Part shown: positions 54,713 through 62,252 of the stretch, piece after piece
Numbering within the stretch: the first letter of the stretch is position 1
Layout of the letters: every line of letters begins with the position of its first letter
Translations under genes and position numbers: made by a program
Origin: Actinomyces sp. oral taxon 897
GTDB taxonomy: Bacteria; Actinomycetota; Actinomycetes; Actinomycetales; Actinomycetaceae
Reading direction: 5' to 3'
DNA length: 64,000 nucleotides
Assembly (NCBI RefSeq): GCF_002999235.1
Contig: NZ_CP027236.1
Location: forward strand, 2,542,001-2,606,000
Notes under the pieces: generated by a model
What the model was told of the DNA's origin: nothing
Seen by the model: the letters and a program-made list of their open reading frames with translations, nothing else
Database searches by the model: none

Positions 54713-55265
54713 GCCCGGGGGAGAGGCGGACGCGGCAGGTGGTGACCGGGGGTGCGCCCGCCCTTCCCCTGGGGCGGGGGTCCCGGGGTTGGTGGTCGGT
54801 GCACCCGCGACAGGACCGAGTCCTGCCCCTGGGGCGGGGCCAGGTGGGCTCGGCCGCTGGACCGGGGCGGCTGCTCCTGAGGTGGGAGGGCCCGTTGCTG
54901 CCCGGTCCGCCGACTCCGAGTCCGCCCCTGGCTGGACGGGTGAGGTGGCTGGCGTGGCGGGGGCAGACCGGCCTGGTGTGGCCGGTGGCCTGGCACCGGG
55001 CCCGGTGCCCGCAGGCGGTGCCAGTGGTACTGGTGGTACTGCTGGTGGGCGTGCGCGGCGTCGCGTGGTGGCGCTCTGCGCTGCCGACCTGGCGCGGATC
55101 GCACGCGGTGAGCTGCCGGCCCAGCAGGCTGAGGAGGAGCGCCGCCGGAGTGTGGACGCCCTGACGGATGCGTGCGGGCGGAGCGGTCCCCTGGGCCGTA
55201 CCGGCACGACGGGGGACGCTAATGACGCCCGGCTCCTGGCCGAGGTCCCACCCCACTGGCAGTAA
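54702..55265 (+). CDS. Small protein coupled to the helicase-like gene
   Basis: A 187-aa protein starting at GTG 54702, overlapping the helicase-like stop. The first 115 residues are Gly/Ala/Pro-rich and probably disordered. The last 70 look folded: RRRVVALCAADLARIARGEL, EEERRRSVDALTDACG and NDARLLAEVPPHWQ. I do not recognise the family. Coupling suggests it works with the preceding protein. The biased N-terminus lowers certainty about the exact start. Confidence 0.6.
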   Translation: MAAEPGGEADAAGGDRGCARPSPGAGVPGLVVGAPATGPSPAPGAGPGGLGRWTGAAAPEVGGPVAARSADSESAPGWTGEVAGVAGADRPGVAGGLAPGPVPAGGASGTGGTAGGRARRRVVALCAADLARIARGELPAQQAEEERRRSVDALTDACGRSGPLGRTGTTGDANDARLLAEVPPHWQ

Positions 55266-55533
55266 CCCGGGGGACGGAGCCAAAAACAGGTCACGACGGC
55301 CACGCCCCCGCTCCTGCCTCACTCCACCTCGGCCCCTTCTCCTCCCACCTCGGCTCCGCTCCCACCTCGGCTCCGCTCCTGCCTTGGGCGTGCTGCTCGA
55401 CCGACGTCATCGGCCGGGGAGGACGGGCGGCTCGGCTCCTGCCTTGCAGGCCGCTTAACCGCACCATTCCTGGGCTGGTTCGTGCCGAGAGCAGGGATCT
55501 ATGCGCGGCCTGCGTAGTGTGGGGCGACTGTTC

Positions 55534-55664
55534 TGTCGCAATCTGAGGATCAGAGCCGACCCCACCCCGCCCCCGTCTTTATGCGCTCAATGTCCACGCA
55601 GGTCAGGGGCCTGGGCTCTGGTACGGCCAGGAGTGCCCTCCGCCCTGATCCTCAGATTGCGACA
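55534..55664. mobile_element. MITE-like element, copy 2
   Basis: 131 bp with perfect 20-bp inverted ends (TGTCGCAATCTGAGGATCAG). Related over its length to the 133-bp element at 2057-2189. No open frame. Confidence 0.7.
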
Positions 55665-55786
55665 CGCACAGGAGCACAGAGCGGCGGACGGCTGGTAGGA
55701 CATCCAGAGTATTGCGTAACCTGCCTAGGTTTACGCCAGGAGACACGTGCCCCTATCAGAGGACGCGACGGGCCTCCCGGACCCAC

Positions 55787-55864
55787 CCGTTCTCACGACG
55801 AACAAGTACCGTTCTCGCGAGCAACAAGTACCGTTCTCGCGACGAATAAGTACCGTTCTCACGG
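55787..55864. repeat. 22-bp tandem array C
   Basis: Four units with core CCGTTCTCNCG and AANAAGTA beginning at 55787, 55809, 55831 and 55853. Same orientation as array A. It lies past the 3' end of the leftward mscL gene. Confidence 0.88.
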
Positions 55865-55927
55865 AGGGAGGGGTGTGGTTGGCCTAGGGGTGGGCGGGTG
55901 CTCGTGGCCCTGCTGCCCCGTTATATG

Positions 55928-55961
55928 ACGAGGGGTCGGCTCTACTGAGCCGACCCCTCGT
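55928..55961. terminator. Perfect 14-bp stem-loop after mscL
   Basis: ACGAGGGGTCGGCT and its reverse complement flank CTACTG. No T-run. It sits 100 bases past the mscL stop and probably ends its transcript. Confidence 0.55.
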
Positions 55962-56060
55962 GCGTCGTAGGCCAGTACCGAGGCCGTTGACCGGGCTGGC
56001 GGCGAGGTCGCGCCAAACCCTCGCGTAGTCCAGTGCCGCTGCGGGCGGCCCTTGGCGTCC

Positions 56061-56450
56061 TCAGCCCCGCCGGGTGGCGAGCAGGTCGCGGATCTCGGTG
56101 AGGAGCTCGGCCTCGGTGGGCTTGGCGGGAGCGGCCTCCTCCTCCTTCTTGCGGGTGGCGGCGAGCTTGTTCATGGGAACCACCACGAAGAAGTACACGG
56201 CGGCCGCCACGATCAGGAAGTTGATAACGGCGGTGAGGATGGTACCGGGCTGGATGTAGTCCGACTTCTCCCCGATCTTGAACTGTGCCACGGAGTCAAA
56301 GTTCGGGGAGCCCACGAGGGCGCCGATAATGTTCAGGATGAACTTGGTGACGCTGTCGACGATCGGCTTGAAGGCGTTACCGATAATAACGGCGACGGCG
56401 AGCTCGATCACGTTGCCCTGGGAGATGAACTCCTTGAAGCCCTTGAGCAT
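56061..56450 (-). CDS. mscL: Large-conductance mechanosensitive channel
   Basis: A 129-aa channel subunit. The N-terminal amphipathic helix MLKGFKEFISQGNVIELAVA, TM1 with the GNAF constriction (VAVIIGNAFKPIVDSVT), the periplasmic loop, TM2 (FLIVAAAVYFFVVVPMNKL) and the charged C-terminal helix (EAELLTEIRDLLATRR) are all in place. Length is standard. It releases solutes on osmotic downshift. Confidence 0.97.
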   Translation of the reverse strand: MLKGFKEFISQGNVIELAVAVIIGNAFKPIVDSVTKFILNIIGALVGSPNFDSVAQFKIGEKSDYIQPGTILTAVINFLIVAAAVYFFVVVPMNKLAATRKKEEEAAPAKPTEAELLTEIRDLLATRRG

Positions 56451-56556
56451 GGAGGGAGGTACCTTTCGACGGGGCGCTGCCGGGCACGTACGTGCTCCGG
56501 GACACCATTGACGTGTGAAGACAGCAGTGCGTGAGGCGCTGCACTGCCTGACGGCG

Positions 56557-57312
56557 TCACGGGCTCAGCACGATGCCGAGCGCTCCATGTGTAGCCGCGC
56601 TAACGACCACGCTAGCGCTATTCCCGGAAACAGCAAGTGTTACATATGTAACATTCTTATTACCTGACCACAGGCCCGGCTCCTCCGGGACCTCGACCTG
56701 GAGCACCCTGGCGCCTGTGCAGAGTACTGCCGACGACTGCGTGTCAGCCTCGTCGGCCTGCCGGGAGGAGCTCGTTGTGTTCTCCCCGATGACGTCTACC
56801 CGGCTCCCGGGCTGGGCCAGGGCCGCGCCGATATCCACCGGAATCTGGACCACCCGTTCACTGGGGGCCAGCCCTGCAGCGAGCTGACCGCTCACCAGCG
56901 AGGGCGTCAGGATCGTGCCTGCCGGGAGGGCCACGGCCGCCCGCGACCCCGCGACCTCCGGCCCGGCCAGCTCCCCGGAGGGCAGCGCCTCCTCTGGTAG
57001 CGAACGCTCCTCCAGATCCTGTTCGGTAATGAGCGTCCCGGCCACGACGTCGTGCTCCAGGACCCAGACGATACGCCCCTGCACCGGCTGCGGGCGCAGC
57101 ACGGACAGGGTCACCAGGACGGCCCCGGCCACGCAGGTGGCGACCACCAGGTGCCTCCAGCGCCAGAGCACGGTGGAGGGCCGGGGCCGACGGCGTCGGG
57201 TAGCCGGTTGCGGGACGTCAGGGAGCTGGTGACGTCGGGAGACGGGCTGCGGGGCGTCGGGCCGGCCCCGGGAGGGGGGCCGTGGGCGGGAGGAGCGTCG
57301 TCGCAGGAACAT
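56557..57312 (-). CDS. CpaB/RcpC-like SAF-domain protein
   Basis: A 251-aa protein. A basic disordered N-terminus precedes one membrane helix (LVVATCVAGAVLVTLSVL, about 53-70). The SAF domain follows (VVAGTLITEQDLEERSLP; VALPAGTILTPSLVSG; VVQIPVDIGAALAQPGSRVD VIG), and a C-terminal domain ends in VVSAATHGALGIVLSP. This is the layout of Flp-pilus assembly protein CpaB/RcpC. No other pilus genes are in the window. ATG 57312 is chosen as the start; upstream frames are arginine-rich and doubtful. Confidence 0.82.
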   Translation of the reverse strand: MFLRRRSSRPRPPSRGRPDAPQPVSRRHQLPDVPQPATRRRRPRPSTVLWRWRHLVVATCVAGAVLVTLSVLRPQPVQGRIVWVLEHDVVAGTLITEQDLEERSLPEEALPSGELAGPEVAGSRAAVALPAGTILTPSLVSGQLAAGLAPSERVVQIPVDIGAALAQPGSRVDVIGENTTSSSRQADEADTQSSAVLCTGARVLQVEVPEEPGLWSGNKNVTYVTLAVSGNSASVVVSAATHGALGIVLSP

Positions 57313-57734
57313 GCCTCCAGCGTGGGTTGAGACGGCCCCCTCAGGCCAGCGGGGGCGCCGGGCCCTGTGGACAAAGAGTTTTCCACAGGCCCGGACCACC
57401 GGATGACGCCGCGAGATTCCGCGGAAAGTACCTCAGGCGCCTGGGAGCCTCCTTATTTCCGGGGGGTGCGGGGCAGGTCACGGAAAGTACCTCAGGCGCC
57501 TGGGAGCCTCCTGCTGACGGCAGCCGCGTGGCCCGCCCTTCGGGATGCCCGAGCGCTGCGCGAGCGCGTCCGCCCCGACCGCGTCACCCGCGGCGTCGCG
57601 GTGCCCTCGTGACGCCCGCTCCAGCCGCGCCGCCAGGGCCTCCTTACCGGCCTACTGGCGGCAGCCGCGTGGCCCGCCGACCGCGTCACCCGCCCTCGGC
57701 CGCGCCGCCAGGCCTCGCCCCGTGGCCCCGGCGG
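57313..57734. other. Intergenic region with direct repeats
   Basis: A 32-bp repeat beginning CGGAAAGTACCTCAGG occurs at 57422 and 57481 (59 bp apart), and GGCAGCCGCGTGGCCCGCC occurs at 57519 and 57660. No gene. The palindrome AGGCGCCT lies inside the first repeat. Confidence 0.55.
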
Positions 57735-58382
57735 CTACCGGCCGGAGAAGGCGGATCCCTGGAGGAGGAACCACTCGGTGGGGGTGATGACGGCGTCCAC
57801 GGGCACGTCGTGAGGCTCTGTCGGCAGGGGCCTGGTGACGAGCTCGTCGCCGTAGACCAGGGCGAACACCGGTGCCTGGGGGCGGCGCAGCGGCAGCACG
57901 CGGTCGTACCACCCACCGCCCTGCCCCAGGCGCCGACCCGCCCGGTCCACCGCCAGCGCCGGGACGAGCACGGCCTCGACCTGCCCGATCTCCTCGGGCG
58001 GCAGCGGCTGCCCGCTCGGCTCCGGCGGACGCCCCGGAGCGCGCTCGGCCAGGTCGTCGCTGCCGGCGAAGTACCTCCACGAGCGCGACAGGCGCGGTCC
58101 CAGCACCGGCAGGAGCACACGCACCCCCTGTGATCGCAGCTCCTCCAGGAGCAGGCGGGTGCAGGGCTCGTAGCCCACCGACACGTAGGCGGCCACCGCG
58201 CCCATGCCCGCGACCGCCTGGAGGGCGTGCTCGGTCAGGGCCTCGCAGGTGGGGTCGTGGTGGCCGACAGGGTGGCGGTGACGGTGACGCCGCTGCTCAC
58301 GCAGGGTGACCCGGAGCGCGTCCTTCGCGTCGCTGACCTCCAGGAAGGCGACGTCGGGAAGGACGGGGGCAGGGGTGCTCAT
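57735..58382 (-). CDS. 5-formyltetrahydrofolate cyclo-ligase
   Basis: A 215-aa enzyme of the MTHFS/YgfA family, which converts 5-formyl-THF to 5,10-methenyl-THF using ATP. It has the N-terminal basic substrate block (KDALRVTLREQRRHRHR), YVSVGYEPCTRLLLEELRSQ GVRVLLP, and the ATP-site motif GRRLGQGGGWYDRVLP. PVDAVITPTEWF closes the fold. ATG 58382 begins MSTPAPV. It is divergent from moeA across a 195-base gap. Confidence 0.92.
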   Translation of the reverse strand: MSTPAPVLPDVAFLEVSDAKDALRVTLREQRRHRHRHPVGHHDPTCEALTEHALQAVAGMGAVAAYVSVGYEPCTRLLLEELRSQGVRVLLPVLGPRLSRSWRYFAGSDDLAERAPGRPPEPSGQPLPPEEIGQVEAVLVPALAVDRAGRRLGQGGGWYDRVLPLRRPQAPVFALVYGDELVTRPLPTEPHDVPVDAVITPTEWFLLQGSAFSGR

Positions 58383-58577
58383 GGGGGCAATCCTCCCAGG
58401 CCCCGAGCGGGGCGCCGGCAGGCACAGAGGTTCTGCGCTTGCGGCGAAGCCCCCTGGTCGCGGGCGTCCTGACGCGGTAGCGCCCCCGGGCTGAGACCGC
58501 TGCGAGACCTTCCGGGCCGGTGGGGACGGTAGGCTCGCGCTGGTAACCGGACACACGCCGGAACGTGAGGACACCTG

Positions 58578-59789
58578 ATGATAACCGTCGCCAAGCACCT
58601 GGCCGCCTGCCTTGAGATCGCCCACGCCGCCGCACCGCTGGACGTGGTCCTTCCCGACGCCGTCGGCTGCGTCCTGGCTGAGGACGTGGTGGCCGACATG
58701 GACCTGCCGGTGGCGGATCTCGCAGGGTGCGACGGCTACGCCGTCACCGCCGCCGAGGTGGCCGGGGCCGGCTCAGGCGGTTCCGTCCGCCTGGACGTCA
58801 TGGACGCCGTGCGTGCGGGGGACGCCCGCGCCATGCGGCTGGTGCGTGGTGCCTGCGTCCTGATCGACTCCGGTGCGCCCATGCCCCGGGGGGCCGACGC
58901 CGTCGTGTCCTGGAGGGACACCGACCGGGGCACCTCGCAGGTGGTGGTGCGCCGCGCCGTGGTGGCCGGGCAGAACGTGCGCCGCCGGGCCGAGGAGGTC
59001 GAGGCCGGGGTCAAGGTCCTCACCGAGGGGAGCCGCGTCTCCGCCCGGCAGGTCGGGCTGCTGGCCGGCCTGGGCCGCCACCGGGTCAAGGTCCACCCCG
59101 CACCCCGTGTGGTGATTGTCTCCATTGGCGACGAGCTGGTGGAGCCGGGTAACCGGTGCGGGCTCGGTGAGGTCTACGACGCCAACGGCCACGCCCTGGC
59201 GTCGGCGGTGACCGAGGCCGGGGGGCAGGCCTTCCGGGTGGCGGCGGTCCCCGACGAGGTGCGTCCCCTGACGGAGACCATTGAGGACCAGCTCGTGCGC
59301 GCTGACGTCCTGATCACCACCGGGGGGATGTCCCTGGGGCAGGGGGACACGGTCAAGGACGTCCTGGCCCCGCTGGGCTCGGTGCGGTTCGACGCCGTCG
59401 CCATGAGCCCCGGCCACCAGTTCGGCCTGGGCACGGTGCGTGACACCCCGATCTTCTGCCTGCCGGGCGACCCGGTGAGCGCCCAGATCGCCTTCGAGAC
59501 CTTTGTGCGTCCTGTCCTGCGGCAGATCGGGGGCTGGTCCACGCTCCACCGCCTGAGCCTGCCGGCCACGGTCACCCACGGCTGGGACTCCCCGGTGGGC
59601 AGGCGCGAGTTCGTCCCGGTCCACCTGACGGGCTCACCCGCCCAGGGCTACCGGGCCGAGCCGACCAGCGAGCCGGGGCGCACCAGTCTGCTGGGCCTGG
59701 CCTGGGCGAACGCGATCGCCGTGGTGCCCGAGGACACGGGGCTGGTCGCGGCCGGGAGCTCCCTGCACTGCCTCCTCCTGGAGTCGTGA
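58578..59789 (+). CDS. glp: Molybdopterin molybdotransferase / gephyrin-like Glp
   Basis: A 403-aa MoeA/gephyrin-family protein. It has domain I/II (EDVVADMDLPVADLAGCDGY), the molybdopterin-binding domain III with VIVSIGDELVEPG, TTGGMSLGQGDTVKDVL and PGHQFGLGTV ... FCLPGDPVSAQIAFETFV, and a C-terminal beta domain. In Corynebacterium the homologue next to glpR (Glp) has a cell-division role rather than only cofactor synthesis. The neighbour at 60052 looks like that receptor, so I favour the Glp name over moeA; the sequence alone does not decide. Confidence 0.9.
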   Translation: MITVAKHLAACLEIAHAAAPLDVVLPDAVGCVLAEDVVADMDLPVADLAGCDGYAVTAAEVAGAGSGGSVRLDVMDAVRAGDARAMRLVRGACVLIDSGAPMPRGADAVVSWRDTDRGTSQVVVRRAVVAGQNVRRRAEEVEAGVKVLTEGSRVSARQVGLLAGLGRHRVKVHPAPRVVIVSIGDELVEPGNRCGLGEVYDANGHALASAVTEAGGQAFRVAAVPDEVRPLTETIEDQLVRADVLITTGGMSLGQGDTVKDVLAPLGSVRFDAVAMSPGHQFGLGTVRDTPIFCLPGDPVSAQIAFETFVRPVLRQIGGWSTLHRLSLPATVTHGWDSPVGRREFVPVHLTGSPAQGYRAEPTSEPGRTSLLGLAWANAIAVVPEDTGLVAAGSSLHCLLLES

Positions 59790-60051
59790 GGTGCGCGGTG
59801 TGGGGTGCGTGGCGCCGCGACGCTCTTGTAGGACCTTGGACCTGTTTTCTGCGGTCCGCCCAGGTCGGGCAGGGGGAGCACGAGGTGGGGCTCCTGTGAC
59901 TGCCGAGGACCCCAGGAACCGTGTGACTGCTGAGGAATCTGTGGTCCGCGACGTGTCCAATATCCTGGTCGGGTGGGACCGCGAGCTGTTCAACACGCCA
60001 GGTCGCCTACGTCCCCGCCGCCTGTCGGGCGAATACCGTTGAGGTGTGGGG

Positions 60052-61647
60052 ATGGAGATCTGGGCGCTGGTCGCACTCGTTGTCATCCTTGCCGTGTACC
60101 TCCTGCCGTACCTGGTCGGACGCCGTGAGGTGATGGGGCAGTCCAATTCCGAGGACCGCTACTCCGCGGAGCTGCGGGTCCTGGAGACCAGCGACGAGCC
60201 CTCCGCCGCTGACGAGGCCTGTACTCGCAGCGGTCATGCCACGATCTTTCGCCGCCCACCGGAGGTCAGAGCCATGAACAGACCCACCGTGAGGAACGTC
60301 CGCTCCGTGAGGACCGAACGTGAGCTGGCACAGGCCAGGCGCGCCCGCAACGAGGCCCGCGAGGCCCGTCGCGCGGCCGCCGGTCGCCGCGCCGCCGTCT
60401 TCGCGGTCCTGGTGGCGGTCTCCGCGAGCCTGTGGATCGTGGGCCTGGCGACCCCGGTGCCCTGGTGGCCCGCCCTCATCCCGACCGCGCTGCTGGGCGT
60501 CTCCCTCATGGCGGGACGTCGGGCGGCCATTGCCGCGGCCGCTGCCGAGGGCCGTGAGCGGCGTCGTATCGCCGCCCTGGAGCGTGAGCTCCTCCTGCTC
60601 ACCGGCAGGCACCCGGAGGGTGACGAGGCGGCCGACGACGAGGGCGGCCTGACCGCGGCCGACCGGGTACGTCCGACTGGCGTGCCCGGCGCCCCCCGCA
60701 GGACCGCCCCTCACCGCGACCAGGGCGGCTCCCGTCCCGAGCGGCCCGTCCAGGACCAGAGGACCGCGCCGTCGGCGGGCCCCGCAGGAGGTCCCGTCCT
60801 GCGTCCGGTGCCTGCTCCCGGGCCGGTCGGCAGGCCGGATCCGGTCGCGGGCCCGACTGGTCGGCCGGTGTTCGTCCCCGTGGACTCCGTCGAGGAGACG
60901 GAGGGGCCCGTGGCGGCAGGCCTGGAGGCGGACCCCGTGCCGGGGCCGTCAGGCCCCGAGGCCAGGCCGGTGGCGGAGTCCCTGGCCGGGTCCCGGCCTG
61001 GCGGGGACGCCGTGGACCTCCCGCTCTCCCCGACGTCGCCCGCCTCCGTGGAGCCGGCCGCCCAGGACGAGCCGGACGCCCAGGAGGAGGGGGGCCCCGC
61101 CGCTGGCCCCGCCCAGCCCCCCGCGCCGCCTGCTGGCGGGCCCGAGACGGTTCGCCCCGAGACGACGGGCCCGGACCTGACCCGGCTCCCGGGCGTCGTC
61201 AGCCCGACGTCGGGCAGGCCGGTCACGGCCAGGCCGGCTGTGGGCCGGTTCAGCGCCAGCAGGCCCGCGCCCGAGCCCGTCGGGTACGACGGGCCGTTCC
61301 TGCCCTCCATGCCGCCGCTGACCGGTGACGACCCCGACGCGGCGCTGACCGGGGAGGACCCCGGTGCCGCACTGGCCGCCCGGGCCAGGCGGATGCCCGC
61401 CCCGGCCACGCCGCCCCAGGGCTGGCGTCCGGTGCACGTCCCGGCCCCCACCTACACGCTCGCCGCGCGCGCCCCGCGTCGCATGATCGAGGACCTCGAC
61501 ACCGGCGAGCACGAGGTCGTCGCCTCCCCGGTCCGGCCGGTCAACGCCCAGGTGCCCGTCCCGCCCGAGGAGGAGATGGAGGAGCGCGAGTTCCACCCCA
61601 TCGACCTGGAGGCCGTCCTCAGGCGTCGTCGCGCCGCCGGGGAGTAG
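60052..61647 (+). CDS. glpR: GlpR-like membrane receptor protein
   Basis: A 531-aa protein. N-terminal membrane helix (IWALVALVVILAVYLLPYLV), then a conserved-looking cytosolic block (RREVMGQSNSEDRYSAELRV LE). Then a two-helix hairpin (AVFAVLVAVSASLWIVGLAT; WPALIPTALLGVSLMAG). A long Pro/Gly/Ala-rich disordered region and a short C-terminal conserved part (PQGWRPVHVPAPTYTLAARAP; FHPIDLEAVLRRRRAAGE) complete it. The layout and position after glp match actinobacterial GlpR (SepX-like) divisome receptors. ATG 60052 has GAGGTG 5 bases upstream. Confidence 0.8.
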   Translation: MEIWALVALVVILAVYLLPYLVGRREVMGQSNSEDRYSAELRVLETSDEPSAADEACTRSGHATIFRRPPEVRAMNRPTVRNVRSVRTERELAQARRARNEAREARRAAAGRRAAVFAVLVAVSASLWIVGLATPVPWWPALIPTALLGVSLMAGRRAAIAAAAAEGRERRRIAALERELLLLTGRHPEGDEAADDEGGLTAADRVRPTGVPGAPRRTAPHRDQGGSRPERPVQDQRTAPSAGPAGGPVLRPVPAPGPVGRPDPVAGPTGRPVFVPVDSVEETEGPVAAGLEADPVPGPSGPEARPVAESLAGSRPGGDAVDLPLSPTSPASVEPAAQDEPDAQEEGGPAAGPAQPPAPPAGGPETVRPETTGPDLTRLPGVVSPTSGRPVTARPAVGRFSASRPAPEPVGYDGPFLPSMPPLTGDDPDAALTGEDPGAALAARARRMPAPATPPQGWRPVHVPAPTYTLAARAPRRMIEDLDTGEHEVVASPVRPVNAQVPVPPEEEMEEREFHPIDLEAVLRRRRAAGE

Positions 61648-61819
61648 GGCAGCGTTCCTGCTGTCCGGCACGGCACGCGCTCCTGCTAGCCCCTGGCACG
61701 GCTGCTGGCCCGGCACGGCTGGGGCGCGCAGCCGTGAGCCCAGGATCCGGGGTGGGGCGGGTCACGGGGCGGCGACTTGCCGGAGGCGGGAGGGCAGGTG
61801 CTACCATCTCTGCGTACCC

Positions 61820-61892
61820 GGGGCTATGGCGCAGCTGGTAGCGCGTCTCGTTCGCAATGAGAAGGTCGGGGGTTCGAGTCCCCCTAGCTCCA
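61820..61892 (+). tRNA. tRNA-Ala (anticodon CGC)
   Basis: A 73-base cloverleaf. Acceptor stem GGGGCTA/TAGCTCC includes the G3:U70 pair that marks alanine tRNAs. D-arm GCGC...GCGC, anticodon stem TCTCG/TGAGA with loop TTCGCAA (anticodon CGC), variable AGGTC and T-arm GGGGG-TTCGAGT-CCCCC. The CCA end is not encoded. Confidence 0.96.
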
Positions 61893-62065
61893 CCCAGTAG
61901 GTTCGCGTACTGTCGCGGCACCTGTGCCCTGAGCTTCTCTCCTACGTCCCTGACGCCCCACAGCCGCGTCCTTCCTGAGAGCCGGAAGCGGAAGAGTTCC
62001 TCCGGTTCCCCCGCACCCTCGGCACGGAAGTACTCCTCGATCCTCTCCCTGGCGTCCTTGGACAA
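61893..62065 (-). pseudogene. Possible gene remnant abutting tRNA-Ala
   Basis: On the minus strand, from a TTG at 62065, about 58 codons read sensibly (LSKDARERIEEYFRAEGAG ... LFRFRLSGRTRLWGVRDVG) before running into the antisense of the tRNA. The LSGRTRLWG block resembles short proteins frequent in actinobacterial mobile elements, by recollection only. No ribosome site is visible. Read as a truncated remnant at an integration-prone site; chance is possible. Confidence 0.35.
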
Positions 62066-62252
62066 ATTCGCGACTTACCCATTTCAATGGGCTCACTGGC
62101 ACTATCCAGGGCCCAGGACCTCTGTCAGCCGATGGGGGTGTGAACTGTCCTGCCGCCTTGCCAGTGGCCCGCGCGTCGGGCGGGTCCTTGCCGGTCGGCG
62201 CGCTCGGCGACGATCTGGCGGCCCGCGCTCCGGGGTGCCGTGGTGCCGGACC

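Larger units (their letters stand above)
55266..56060. other. Repeat-rich intergenic region
   Basis: No convincing gene. The left part has CCTCGGCTCCGCTCC simple repeats. Then come the second MITE-like copy, 22-bp array C and a perfect hairpin, each listed separately. The order MITE then array repeats that at 2057-2540. Confidence 0.65.

Noticed and set aside
57422..57512. Two 32-bp repeats considered as a CRISPR pair
   Set aside because: Only two copies, with one intervener and a self-palindromic core; treated as an ordinary direct repeat.
59791..60042. Small rightward frame between glp and glpR, possible start GTG 59896
   Set aside because: A weak ribosome site and about 48 codons without recognisable pattern; too little support to list as a gene.
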